Positions 8,040 to 16,248 of a DNA stretch of 20,144 nucleotides are shown here, piece after piece. The notes beneath the pieces were generated by a model. That model saw only the letters and a list, made by a program, of their open reading frames with translations, was not told the DNA's origin and searched no databases. Both the position numbers and the translations under genes were made by a program. The stretch comes from a virus: positions 1 through 20,144 of IMG/VR virus record IMGVR_UViG_3300008952_003255, one strand, 5' to 3'. Position 1 is the stretch's first letter. Every line of letters begins with the position of its first letter.

Positions 8040-10296
8040 CACTTAACCCCCGCTTCTGATTGTTTTCCTGTGCCGTAAACAGCAGACCCTGCACCTGCTC
8101 CTGTTCCCTGTGCAGAAGATCCTGCTGGTGCGACTCTTCCGTGTGCCTCAGGTCCTGCTGATGCTTGATCTCACCCAGAAGCCGCGTTGGCACCTGTGTC
8201 TCAACCATTGCGGCAGTCGCATCGATCATCGTTTTCTGGGCATCAGCCTGTTTGGCTACTGCCTCTGCGGCCTTCTTCTGAGCATCGGCCTCTTTTGCCG
8301 CCGCCTCAGCGGTCTTTCTCTGGATCTCTGCCTGAGCGTCGGCTGCTGCCAGCTCGTGTTCAACCTGCTGTTGCTCTTGTTGAATCTGCTGTTGCTCTGG
8401 ATCAACCGGTGGTCGCCATTCCGGAAGTTCGGCTGGCGATTCATGCATGTCCATCGCTTCGCCCATCTGCGACAGGAATACATTGAGTGGTTCCGTGTTT
8501 CCTGTTTCCTGGGCAAACACCTGCAGCATCGGCAGCAGGTACTGCTGGAGCGACTGAATGTTCGCAGTATCACGTTCCTTGTTTGGCCGACGAATCTCAG
8601 AGGCTTCTACCGATGCCTTGGATTCCCGCATGAACTGGTTGATATCAACGCCCTGGAAATACTGATCCCAATGCTGCGCTCCAACGGCACCCAGCAGGTG
8701 AGTGAGGCTTTGGCCCTCGACGTGCATCGCCGCGAGGAACATTTCCTTTTGCGATGCGTCAGTCATCCATCGCGCCACATCCCCGGACATCTTCTGCGGA
8801 CGAATGGAAAGGGCTTCCGTCTTCTGCCGGCTGTCAGCCGCGACCCGAATCTGCGTTCTGGATTCCCCGTACTGCAGCTCGTTCAGGCCGACCCTGCGAT
8901 TGAAGTTCTCCGAAAGGATCTGCATTGCCTGAAGCTGATCGCCCTGTGCCATCGGGCGGTCAAGCATCTGTATGATCTCATTGATGCTGCCGTGGATGTT
9001 GTCGTTCAGCTTGACGATCGCCGTCGATCGATCTTTCGACAGTGCTTCTTCAAGCTGTGAAAACGCCGACTGCGCACAGGCAATGATTCGCTTGCGATTC
9101 TCCCACGCCTGATCGACATACGACGACGTGAGGACATTGATTGCAATCAACTCACCCAGTCCAGGACTAAGCGGTGCCAGCGGCCAGGGAGACTTATCGA
9201 CCGGATTGTAGGAAAGGGCACTGACAGGCCACCTGCCGTCTCTCCAGACTTCGAATTCGTCCCCATAACCTGCACATCGCCACCGGAACATCTGCTCGAT
9301 GTCCTCAGTCCCGGCAGGTGACTCACCAAAGTAATTATGCGTTGGTGCATTCAGTGGGAATTGAACATTGGGTGAAATACACAGATAAGCAAAGTCACCA
9401 ATCGCATCATCGAACATGTCGACCATGTGGTGATTCAGTTTGTTCGTTCGCGGTCCAACGCCGACTTTGGACCAAACCTCAAACCACTCGATGCAGTCGA
9501 ACGTCCGGCCCCCGATGGTCTCCTGAGAAGCATTCTGACGCGCCATCGACTCAGAGGAATGTGCCGTGCCTTTCCCGTCGAGAGTTCCTCGCTCCAACCC
9601 GAATATACGCTCTACCTGCCAGATCGGATTGAAGTGCCGGCGAACGATGTAGCCCGCCGTTTCCCACAGTGGATCCTTACAATCCGGATCGATCAACAGG
9701 TTGTCGACCGTGTCGTAGTTCAGCCGAGTGTAAACGTCTTCAGACCCCGGCATCACATAGGTCTCAGGCCACAACAGCCCCATCCCTTTGATCAGGGATT
9801 CAATGATGGCCATCATGCCATGCTGCATCAACGTTCCCGGCTGTTCCCGCTGAGACCAGTTCAGGTAGATGCTCATCATTTCATTGATGAACTCCTGATA
9901 CGCATGGCTCGCCTGATCCTCAGCCATAAACTGCTGAGCGGCTTGCTGTATCTCCGGATCGTTGGGGTCTCCGAAAAGGTCCGGTGTCAACTCAAGCTGA
10001 CGCTGACTAATGACAGAACGATCCGCGTACTGCCAGAACAGATGCGGACCATAGATCGCCACGAACTCAAACGCCTTGGCGATGCAGATCGCGAAGCGAG
10101 GTTCAGGCATTTGGCCGTTGAAGTATTCCTTGCTCTTCCACATGAACCCCTTTTGGGATTCATAGAAATCGTTGCAGATTTTTCCGACATCGTTGAAGCG
10201 ACTCTTCGATGCCTGCGCAGCACGTATCCGCTCCATCCACACGTTGACGAGCGGACCGTAGAACTGCGACTGCATGTTTTCTGGAGAGGAATACAC
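8023..10296 (-). CDS. Portal protein, 757 aa, with long C-terminal coiled coil
   Basis: The long N-terminal part is consistent with the large portal class (P22-type length of about 700-750 residues): a helical start (YGPLVNVWMERIRAAQASKSRF), the mixed core with DNLLIDPDCKDPLWETAGYIVRRHFNP, and aromatic-rich strands. It directly follows the large terminase and a small gene, the normal place for portal. From about residue 635 to 740 there is a long Gln/Ala/Glu/Lys-rich heptad-like stretch (EIQRKTAEAAAKEADAQKKAA) that would form an extended coiled coil or barrel. The start is GTG (10296), with AAAGG about 8 nt upstream; the next ATG is at codon 8. The portal forms the dodecameric DNA gate at one capsid vertex and binds terminase. 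Confidence 0.8.
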   Translation of the reverse strand: MYSSPENMQSQFYGPLVNVWMERIRAAQASKSRFNDVGKICNDFYESQKGFMWKSKEYFNGQMPEPRFAICIAKAFEFVAIYGPHLFWQYADRSVISQRQLELTPDLFGDPNDPEIQQAAQQFMAEDQASHAYQEFINEMMSIYLNWSQREQPGTLMQHGMMAIIESLIKGMGLLWPETYVMPGSEDVYTRLNYDTVDNLLIDPDCKDPLWETAGYIVRRHFNPIWQVERIFGLERGTLDGKGTAHSSESMARQNASQETIGGRTFDCIEWFEVWSKVGVGPRTNKLNHHMVDMFDDAIGDFAYLCISPNVQFPLNAPTHNYFGESPAGTEDIEQMFRWRCAGYGDEFEVWRDGRWPVSALSYNPVDKSPWPLAPLSPGLGELIAINVLTSSYVDQAWENRKRIIACAQSAFSQLEEALSKDRSTAIVKLNDNIHGSINEIIQMLDRPMAQGDQLQAMQILSENFNRRVGLNELQYGESRTQIRVAADSRQKTEALSIRPQKMSGDVARWMTDASQKEMFLAAMHVEGQSLTHLLGAVGAQHWDQYFQGVDINQFMRESKASVEASEIRRPNKERDTANIQSLQQYLLPMLQVFAQETGNTEPLNVFLSQMGEAMDMHESPAELPEWRPPVDPEQQQIQQEQQQVEHELAAADAQAEIQRKTAEAAAKEADAQKKAAEAVAKQADAQKTMIDATAAMVETQVPTRLLGEIKHQQDLRHTEESHQQDLLHREQEQVQGLLFTAQENNQKRGLSDGTAG

Positions 10297-10306
10297 GGGC
10301 TAGCCT

Positions 10307-10546
10307 TTAATCTTTTTCAGCCCAGCAACCGGACCGTCGCCTGTGGTTTTCGCGAAGACCCTCATCGTCCTTGTGCCGAACACCCTGCGCGACCAGTGAT
10401 CCATCGGGCGTGAACGCCGTTAAACTCAAAATCCCCGGTGCGCCCACCTGGGTCACAATCGCTGGACAGGGGTCGTTACTAATCACGCCCTGGTTCCACC
10501 ACACCACAAAGTCGCCCACCTTGGGGCCTTCAGTCTTTTCAGCCAT
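10307..10546 (-). CDS. Small conserved phage protein, 79 aa
   Basis: A short beta-rich protein: GDFVVWWNQGVISNDPCPAI is followed by a strand and a C-terminal GVRHKDDEGL element. This VGD-x-V-x-W...A-I-V-T-x-V-G...GVRH pattern recurs in small phage proteins I have seen next to terminase and portal genes, but the function is unknown to me. It starts on ATG with AGGAG 8 nt upstream, and that ATG overlaps the TAA of the terminase gene (TAATG), so it is coupled to it. It lies between terminase and portal, and is probably a small head or connector component. Confidence 0.7.
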   Translation of the reverse strand: MAEKTEGPKVGDFVVWWNQGVISNDPCPAIVTQVGAPGILSLTAFTPDGSLVAQGVRHKDDEGLRENHRRRSGCWAEKD

Positions 10547-12300
10547 TACGGCGCTCCTATCGGAATGGAATAACTCTCGTGACTGACCGATGGGTTCCTC
10601 TCGTCGTATTCCCGATGCAGCTCGTGGTAATACCGATCAATCGGATCCAGTTTTTCTGGCTCGTCGTTCGCACGCTCTCGCCACGTCGGACGCCTGGAGA
10701 TCCAGTATTCGAGAGTGACCCGGCAGTCATTAACCTGATTGGGAGCCTCCTCCTCCAGAGGTTCTCCTTCAGGACTCGTCTTTCTGACATTCGTTCGAAG
10801 CTGTTTGACCAGATTCGGACAACGCTGATTGATAATCCGGAGCTGGGGACGGCCGCACTTTCGAGTCCGCATGGATCGAATCACCATTGAGGACCGTCGC
10901 GCGAAGTTGTCATCGCCGGCGATAAAGCCGTGACCCGTCTGGCGTGACTCCAGTCCTGCGCCGCGAAACGCTTTTTCGTACTGATAGTCAACGGTTTCGG
11001 TGAAGCCCGGTGGTTTCTGGCGACCCATCCGGCCGTCAATCACGAACCTCTCGAACCGGTAGTTCTGCTCCGTCTCCATCACCATACGAGCCAGATCAGC
11101 GGGACTGGCCCGACGAACAAAGATCTCACGGTACACGACATAGTAGGGCTCACCGTGATCCCAGAGCCGTGGAGGCGGAACAGCCCCCAACAGGATCGCT
11201 GGCTTTTGCGTTCCGGGGTCAAGGATGAGTTCACGAGTCCAGTCCGCCGGTGGATCCCAGTTATTCTCTTCCAGTGCCTCGGTGAGCCTGTCGTTCAGGG
11301 ACTCGTCGCTGTATTGCACCACATGAAAGTCAGGGTTGTAGTCCTGATAGATGCTGATCAGCTCTGTTGATCGCTCACCAAAGATTCTCGCCAACGCCTC
11401 ACGGTCACCCGTGCGAGCCAACGCCATGTCTTTAGCGCGATCAGAGATGAACGGGTTATCAAGAAAGCTCAGCGCTACCAGTAAGGTGATTTGCTCTGAT
11501 GGGTCTTTGTCCCCGTTCGCGATCTCTTCGGCTTCAGACTCTATGCGATCGAGGACACTATTGAAGACATAGCAGTCATCACGAGGCATCGTTGACCATA
11601 CCATGACCCCTTCGTTATCCCGTAATCGTGCAATCCATTCCTCGTAGTGTGTTTTCGTAACGAGGTTCTCATCGTTCCAGATGATGTGAACCGCATCCCC
11701 TTGTTTCACTTCACCAGACGATGCGAAGCCATGAATCGTCGTTCCGTCATTAAGCGTGACACAACGGAACTCATGCTCTCTGGCTCGTCCCGGTGCCCAC
11801 GCGATCTCCTTAATCAAATGAGCCGGAATCACCGGCGGGGCGACAATCGTCTCCTGTTTTAGGTCCCGGTCTCCAGGGAACACCTCAGGGCTCCACGCTC
11901 GCCATACGCCGGTTTCCGGATCGATCAGGATGCGACTAAGGCCGTCTGTCGGATGCTCGTCAAACAGCAGCCGGTAAATCGTTGCTCCGATGTGACGGAG
12001 GTGATCACCGATGACCCATGCATTGATTGAGTGGCCTCGCATTCGTTCCGGCCGGCAGTAGATCTTCTCCCCACTCCATGTCGTAATAGGCTCATCACGA
12101 ACGAAAGACGCGAAGAAGGCAGCCGCCAGCACAGTCTTCCCGGCGCGGTTACCAGCTTTAATCAGGATCTCAATGAAATCCCTATTCGTCATTCGGTGAA
12201 GTTCTTCCTCCTGTGCCTCTGTCGGGCGGAAGAGCTTAAGGCCGTCCATCTCATGGGTGTGCAGGGCATTCGCTGCTCGGATGAAATCTGCGGGTTTCAT
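10546..12300 (-). CDS. terL: Terminase large subunit (ATPase/nuclease), 584 aa
   Basis: This is the DNA-packaging motor that translocates phage DNA into the prohead through the portal and cuts it. Residues 50-56, GNRAGKT, are the Walker A loop of the ATPase. VHIIWNDE at 204-211 is the Walker B strand ending in Asp-Glu. In the C-terminal RNase H-like nuclease half, strand LILDPGTQ (Asp361) and FVIDGRMG (Asp422) supply catalytic acidic residues. The total length is normal for TerL. The ATG overlaps the stop of the zinc-ribbon gene as ATGA, and the end overlaps the next small gene, so it lies in the packaging block. The call is strong. Confidence 0.95.
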   Translation of the reverse strand: MKPADFIRAANALHTHEMDGLKLFRPTEAQEEELHRMTNRDFIEILIKAGNRAGKTVLAAAFFASFVRDEPITTWSGEKIYCRPERMRGHSINAWVIGDHLRHIGATIYRLLFDEHPTDGLSRILIDPETGVWRAWSPEVFPGDRDLKQETIVAPPVIPAHLIKEIAWAPGRAREHEFRCVTLNDGTTIHGFASSGEVKQGDAVHIIWNDENLVTKTHYEEWIARLRDNEGVMVWSTMPRDDCYVFNSVLDRIESEAEEIANGDKDPSEQITLLVALSFLDNPFISDRAKDMALARTGDREALARIFGERSTELISIYQDYNPDFHVVQYSDESLNDRLTEALEENNWDPPADWTRELILDPGTQKPAILLGAVPPPRLWDHGEPYYVVYREIFVRRASPADLARMVMETEQNYRFERFVIDGRMGRQKPPGFTETVDYQYEKAFRGAGLESRQTGHGFIAGDDNFARRSSMVIRSMRTRKCGRPQLRIINQRCPNLVKQLRTNVRKTSPEGEPLEEEAPNQVNDCRVTLEYWISRRPTWRERANDEPEKLDPIDRYYHELHREYDERNPSVSHESYSIPIGAP

Positions 12301-12965
12301 GTAATGGCCCCCACTGACGACTCGACGTTCATCTCACGAGCCACCTGCATCACTTCATCAAAGAAGGTGCTGCATCGCTGTGAGAAGCCCCGGATGAGCT
12401 GCATTCGCAAGTCCCGGTCCTGATCAACGTGATCAAGCACGCCCTTGAGGACCGTCGCACGAAGCTGCTCAGGAGTCGCGTCCCCTGTTGTATTGCTTTC
12501 CAGAAGCTGCTGATCTCGATGGAACTGAGCCTGCTGCAGCATCCCGGTGTATTTCGCAATGGTCTTCCAGTCGACAGGCAGCGCCGCTCTCTGCTCTTCC
12601 GTCAGATCGGCGCGGCCGTGTCCCGGATTCTTCAACGAAAGAATCGCATCGGCCTGCACTTCCTGCGGACTCATGCCCAGCATCTCTTCAGCACGCTCGT
12701 ACCCCTTAATCACACTGGGGTCGGCGGTTTCGCGGGCTTCTTCAAGCCGCCGCTGAATACCAGACTTATGCCGGTCTTCCGGAGTGATTGCGACGTTATG
12801 CTGCGCAATCACCTGGGGATGGCAATCAACACACAGGATGTTGTCGCCTTCAAACTTCTCCGGTGGCAACGGAATTCCACAATGATCGCAAACGATTCGC
12901 TCGCCGAAACGCTGCCTTTCTTGTGCTTCCGTAGACACAGTGAGAGCCCTCTTTGACGGCCTCAC
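12297..12965 (-). CDS. Zinc-ribbon protein, candidate small terminase, 222 aa
   Basis: Near the N-terminus there is a clear zinc-ribbon, Cys26-x2-Cys29...Cys45-x2-Cys48 (CDHC...CVDC). A helical middle follows (IQRRLEEARETADPSVIKGYERAEEMLG) and then a helical C-terminus (QQAQFHRDQQLLES...RSTFF-like helices). It immediately precedes terL with a 4-bp ATGA overlap, the usual position of the small terminase (DNA-recognition) subunit, so that role is inferred from position. A zinc ribbon is not typical of classical TerS, so this could also be a separate DNA-binding head factor. The start is GTG (12965) behind a G-rich run, and it overlaps a possible 30-aa reading frame by GTGA. Confidence 0.65.
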   Translation of the reverse strand: MRPSKRALTVSTEAQERQRFGERIVCDHCGIPLPPEKFEGDNILCVDCHPQVIAQHNVAITPEDRHKSGIQRRLEEARETADPSVIKGYERAEEMLGMSPQEVQADAILSLKNPGHGRADLTEEQRAALPVDWKTIAKYTGMLQQAQFHRDQQLLESNTTGDATPEQLRATVLKGVLDHVDQDRDLRMQLIRGFSQRCSTFFDEVMQVAREMNVESSVGAIT

Positions 12966-13054
12966 TTACCCCCACGGGTGGCGTTGGCCAGTCGGTCGTT
13001 CGGTAGGATTGGCGTTCCGTTTTCTTTTGGTAGTTCGCCGTTGTTACCGTGCAT
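12962..13054 (-). CDS. Possible 30-aa small protein before the zinc-ribbon gene
   Basis: A short frame (MHGNNGELPKENGTPILPND...) starts at ATG 13054 with GAAGGG about 8 nt upstream and ends in a GTGA overlap with the start of the zinc-ribbon gene, the coupling style used throughout this operon. The same frame stays open upstream to 13210, but that longer version would run through the tRNA-like sequence and into the decoration gene, so it is unlikely. No family recognised; it may instead be untranslated leader. Confidence 0.3.
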   Translation of the reverse strand: MHGNNGELPKENGTPILPNDRLANATRGGK

Positions 13055-13083
13055 CGTGAATCCCTTCGGGACGGTTAGGAAAC

Positions 13084-13156
13084 TGAGGAGCATCGGAGTC
13101 GAACCGACTGTCTTCGGGACATAATCCCGACGTGTAAACCGTTTCACTCGCTCCCA
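13084..13156 (-). tRNA. Probable tRNA-Ile (anticodon UAU), slightly degenerate
   Basis: Seventy-three bases on the minus strand fold as a tRNA. The acceptor stem TGGGAGC/GCTCCTC has six pairs (one G-U) but a mismatch at the first position. The D arm GTG/CAC has three pairs with a GG-containing loop. The anticodon stem TCGGG/CCCGA is perfect with loop ATTATGT, giving anticodon UAU (13121-13123), which reads AUA. The T arm is GTCGG/CCGAT with the canonical loop TTCGACT, and the discriminator is A. Deviations are the 1-72 mismatch, the short D stem and an atypical base at position 8. CCA is not encoded. It lies 13 nt after the decoration gene stop, inside the structural operon. It may boost decoding of rare AUA codons; alternatively it is a decayed tRNA or an att-site remnant. 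Confidence 0.65.
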
Positions 13157-13169
13157 GTATGACTTGTGA

Positions 13170-13667
13170 TTACAGGTAAACCCGCAGGGTGTCCCCGTTT
13201 GATTTTGCACCGCCAGCTTCCATCAGCCGGCCTCGGGCTGTGGCGACACTGTCGAGTGCTGTCTTCACTTTGCCTGACCCGGCACCGACGATCTTCGGAC
13301 CGGCAACCGCACCGTTGACAACCACATCAACTGGGCCTTCAACGATGAGCAGGAAGGTGTCTCCTGAGGCAACATCACCGGAAAGTTCCGGATCAACGAT
13401 GCCATCAATGACGCCGTCGTCAGCAGCCACAGCATCGACGTGCGTGCCATACTTTGCGGCGTTGAACTTGACTGCGTTTCCGGGAGACAGTGTTGCCTCC
13501 GCTTTCACGAGCCGAGCGTAAGTGATCGCCCCCGAAAGGTCGCGACGGATACGACTCCCAGACTGCTTTTCAGAGTCTGTGAGAATAAACCGCTCGCCAA
13601 GTTTCAGGCCATCATTGTCATCAATGATGTTTTTACGTCCGCGATTTTGGTCGACTGAGCGTTCCAT
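13170..13667 (-). CDS. Capsid decoration-like protein, 165 aa
   Basis: A small protein rich in Gly, Ala, Val and Asp with a clear beta-sheet tail: DGVIDGIVDPELSGDVASGD, then TFLLIVEGPVDVVVNGAVAG and KIVGAGSGKVKTAL. Strand runs of the LLIVEGPVDVVV type next to the major capsid protein are typical of DUF2190-like and other head decoration/stabilisation proteins. It starts with ATG behind GGAGA and lies just downstream of the capsid gene, as decoration genes usually do. It would bind the outer capsid surface as trimers. I infer the role from fold impression and context. Confidence 0.75.
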   Translation of the reverse strand: MERSVDQNRGRKNIIDDNDGLKLGERFILTDSEKQSGSRIRRDLSGAITYARLVKAEATLSPGNAVKFNAAKYGTHVDAVAADDGVIDGIVDPELSGDVASGDTFLLIVEGPVDVVVNGAVAGPKIVGAGSGKVKTALDSVATARGRLMEAGGAKSNGDTLRVYL

Positions 13668-13725
13668 CGAAGTTCTCCGAAGGATGGATTTCTAGTGTTC
13701 AGTTTCCGTAAGGAAAAATATGAGA

Positions 13726-14925
13726 TCAGCCTGCGTAGTGAGCTGTTGGTGCGAGCTTGCACATGAACTTCGGCTGCAGGCGAAGGTTGCCAAAAGTATT
13801 AGCTCGCATGACGTATGCACCATTCTCGGGCACCCAATCTGGTCCGTGCACATCGATCATGGGCTCGGTATCGCCAGGTGCTGGATTCTTCGTCTGGTAG
13901 TGGAACATCTCGATGTGATCCGGGCAGACGCCATATCCAACACCAGCCGGGCAGGCGTAGTCGGACTTGAAGGCAGCTCCGTCGATTTCAATCGAGTCGG
14001 CGATCGGGAAGCCCTGGTCGCCACCGCTGAACGGCTGAATCGTGCGGAATCGACTTGAGTAGTAGTTCTTCAGCTGAGCGTACATGTCTGAAGAGATCAT
14101 GAAGCAAGGCGGTACAGTGACCGGGCCAGTGCCATTCTTGCTTCGCAGAGCTTCAATCGCGTGGCGAACAACCGTCTCACAGTTGTCAGACCAGTTGTCT
14201 GAACCCCAGTCAGACGAGTCGTAGTTCCACAGCGTCGGAGACAGGGCGTCATACTCGGAATCGCCCTGACCAAACGGCCAGTCGTTATCCGCACCCTGCG
14301 TCTTATTGAGGCGGTCGGCAGAGCCGAGGTCTGTTGACCAGGATCCGCCGAAGTTCCCAAGCTCAGTGCTGTGGCCCCCGTAACTGTCTTTCGGCAGAAC
14401 CAGTCGATCCGTCGCGCCCGCGTTTGATCCGCCGTTACTGGCGTTCAAAGCTCCAAGGGCGGTCTCAAATCCCTGATAGCCGTCCTTGTAGGCTGCTGAG
14501 TCTCCGTCGCGATAGACAGCTTCCTGCATACGGCGACTGAGTGAGACAGCCATATGCTTCAGCTTAGATTCGTACAGGTTAATAAGCTGAGCTTCGCCCT
14601 GGTTTTCCTTCCACTGCAGTTCGCGAAGGACATCGTTGGTTTCGTATCCTCGAACCCCAACGGTCAGCGACTCGAATGCATCGTGGTCATGGAAGACTTT
14701 ATTGGTCGTATCCGAGAAGGTCTTCACCAGGTGCTCGTATACGAGGACCTGCCATTGCTTCGCGGTTCCCGAAGCGTTGTAAACCATGGTGCCCCACTGG
14801 GACATCAGGTTAAACAGGATGAAGTTACGCTTCGTTAAATCCGCATAGCCCTTCATATAGACGGGCGCTGAAGTGCGGATCGTGTTGATGTGCGCTTCTT
14901 GGATGAACTGGTCGTACTGTGGCAT
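13726..14925 (-). CDS. Major capsid protein (HK97-type fold), 399 aa
   Basis: A 399-residue protein directly downstream of a scaffold-like gene and upstream of a decoration-like gene. It has the long helical N-arm (YMKGYADLTKRNFILFNLMSQWG), the spine-helix region LYESKLKHMAVSLSRRMQEAVYRDGD with the S-x-R-R-M-x-x-A-x-Y-x-D-G pattern common in large phage capsid families, and a C-terminal domain with MISSDMYAQLKNYYSSRFR. These features are those of HK97-fold coat proteins, which assemble the icosahedral shell on a scaffold. GGAG lies about 10 nt before ATG 14925. Identity as coat is firm from context; subfamily not determined. Confidence 0.88.
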   Translation of the reverse strand: MPQYDQFIQEAHINTIRTSAPVYMKGYADLTKRNFILFNLMSQWGTMVYNASGTAKQWQVLVYEHLVKTFSDTTNKVFHDHDAFESLTVGVRGYETNDVLRELQWKENQGEAQLINLYESKLKHMAVSLSRRMQEAVYRDGDSAAYKDGYQGFETALGALNASNGGSNAGATDRLVLPKDSYGGHSTELGNFGGSWSTDLGSADRLNKTQGADNDWPFGQGDSEYDALSPTLWNYDSSDWGSDNWSDNCETVVRHAIEALRSKNGTGPVTVPPCFMISSDMYAQLKNYYSSRFRTIQPFSGGDQGFPIADSIEIDGAAFKSDYACPAGVGYGVCPDHIEMFHYQTKNPAPGDTEPMIDVHGPDWVPENGAYVMRANTFGNLRLQPKFMCKLAPTAHYAG

Positions 14926-14939
14926 GGGTGACTACTCCG

Positions 14940-16109
14940 TTAGCCAAGTTGCCCGTTTTGGGCGGCGATGATGCTTTGAAGATTTGGCAACCCTCCGCGA
15001 CCTGTCGGAACCTGAGCCCCGTTAGGCTGACGCGACGGACTTGCCAGTTGGTGTTCGGTTAAACGATTTTCCGGCATGCGTGGCGGCGTCTGTGCCACCT
15101 GCTGCATGAATGACTGCGATGCCTGTGTCGGCTGCTGCGGAGCCGGAACGGCGGGGGTGATCCCCGCAATCTGCATAGACTCAAGGACCTGCTCGTGAAT
15201 CTGCAGGGGGGAAAGATCTTGCGACTGCGGACGGCCCGAAATAGATCCGAAGAGCCGGTCGTATGTTTCGCCGTACCGCGTCAGCTTGTTTGCGCCGCGA
15301 TCTTCCCAAAGAGCGTTCGCATTCGTGTCGACCCAATTAGTGATCGCATCTTCCTGCGACGCCGATTGCTGGAAAGCCAGGTGCTGCTTTAGTTCATCAA
15401 TCTGTTCCTGAAGCTTTGACGTTTGTCCGTCAAAACCCAGCGAAGGCTTGATGTACTTGTCCGCAAACTCTTCAGGGTTATCAAAGAGCGTCACAGCCAT
15501 GGACTGGCGATAAGCCTCGACCTGATTCAGCTCGTCGGCAAACGCCTGCAGACCCGGATGTGTTGGCTCCCACCCTTTATCGCCTTTTCGGATCATGCCC
15601 TGTCGGGCCATCGCTTCGGCTTGTGGTGAGAGCTGTGGTTTTAAGCCAGCATCCGAGGCGGTAGCGGGTTCGGGTGCTGGCTGCGCTGGCAGCGCGTTCT
15701 CTGTTGTATTGCGGTTTGCCGATTGCTGGGATTCAAAGATCTCGTTGGCTCGATCGAGTTGATCGGCAATTGACTCGATGGTTTGACGGTCATTCATTCC
15801 GTCAAGGCCGGAGAATCCCACATCCTGAAACATCTTCGCGACGTTAGCCTGCGACTGTTCCTGTGTGGTTTGTGGCGAGCCTGCTGGTGCTGCAGCTGGT
15901 GGAGGGACTGCAGTTTGCGGTACGGCAGGACCATCACCAGCAGGCGCTGAATTCGTCGATGCCTGTTGATTCTGGAATGGGCTTACATCTGCTAACGAAG
16001 CGCTCGGCTGTGCGGCAGCACCTGGTGCAGGTTGCGATAGATTCCCCGCCTGACCGTTTTGACTAACGATCGAGTGCAGGGAGGGAGTTGTAGGAACGAT
16101 TTCACTCAT
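14940..16109 (-). CDS. Scaffold-type head assembly protein, 389 aa
   Basis: Low-complexity, Ala/Gln/Pro-rich at the N-terminus, with helical segments in the middle (IESIADQLDRANEIFESQQSA; SKLQEQIDELKQHLAFQQSA), a conserved-looking core DNPEEFADKYIKPSLGF and a tail ending NLQSIIAAQNGQLG. This profile (disordered start, coiled-coil middle, basic or polar C-terminus immediately before the coat gene) is that of phage scaffolding proteins, which shape the prohead and are then lost. I use the ATG at 16109; an in-frame TTG at 16169 would add 20 basic residues but lacks a ribosome site. The ATG has only a weak TAGG upstream. The intergenic gap upstream likely holds the promoter. Confidence 0.8.
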   Translation of the reverse strand: MSEIVPTTPSLHSIVSQNGQAGNLSQPAPGAAAQPSASLADVSPFQNQQASTNSAPAGDGPAVPQTAVPPPAAAPAGSPQTTQEQSQANVAKMFQDVGFSGLDGMNDRQTIESIADQLDRANEIFESQQSANRNTTENALPAQPAPEPATASDAGLKPQLSPQAEAMARQGMIRKGDKGWEPTHPGLQAFADELNQVEAYRQSMAVTLFDNPEEFADKYIKPSLGFDGQTSKLQEQIDELKQHLAFQQSASQEDAITNWVDTNANALWEDRGANKLTRYGETYDRLFGSISGRPQSQDLSPLQIHEQVLESMQIAGITPAVPAPQQPTQASQSFMQQVAQTPPRMPENRLTEHQLASPSRQPNGAQVPTGRGGLPNLQSIIAAQNGQLG

Positions 16110-16173
16110 GCCTAAAGCATGAGAATGTTTCCGTTTATGTATAGATGTAGTGAGGTCCTTCGGGCGCAAAAGG

Positions 16174-16213
16174 GAGTTTAGGACTTCCCGGAATTCGGCG
16201 GGGCGTTAAACTC
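16174..16213. repeat. 40-bp imperfect dyad centred on GAATTC
   Basis: GAGTTTA (16174-16180) and its inverse TAAACTC (16207-16213) flank a region whose centre is exactly the palindrome GAATTC (16191-16196). A few further symmetric C-G pairs lie between. Two 7-bp arms about 33 bp apart centre to centre, with a palindromic AT in the middle, fit a dimer or tetramer site for a serine recombinase, or an operator for the neighbouring helix-turn-helix protein. Both are inferences; the arms are short enough that chance is not excluded. Confidence 0.35.
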
Positions 16214-16237
16214 ACAAGTCGCTGCGAATGTTTCTCT

Positions 16238-16248
16238 GGAGGGGGAGG
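16238..16248 (+). promoter_or_regulatory. Strong ribosome binding site of the plus-strand gene
   Basis: GGAGGGGGAGG lies 8 nt upstream of the GTG at 16257. It fixes the start and shows this small convergent gene is probably translated. Confidence 0.7.

Noticed and set aside
8110-10413. Long plus-strand frames (316 and 328 codons) opposite the portal gene
   Set aside because: They are antisense to a strongly supported gene, have no convincing ribosome sites or recognisable domains, and follow from its codon bias.
12962-13210. An 82-codon frame through the gap before the zinc-ribbon gene
   Set aside because: It runs through the tRNA-like sequence and into the decoration gene; at most its last 30 codons may be a small gene.
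13690-13728. Small hairpin (TTTCC-TTAC-GGAAA) after the capsid gene
   Set aside because: The stem is only 5 bp and has no following T-run on the transcribed strand, so it is not a convincing terminator.
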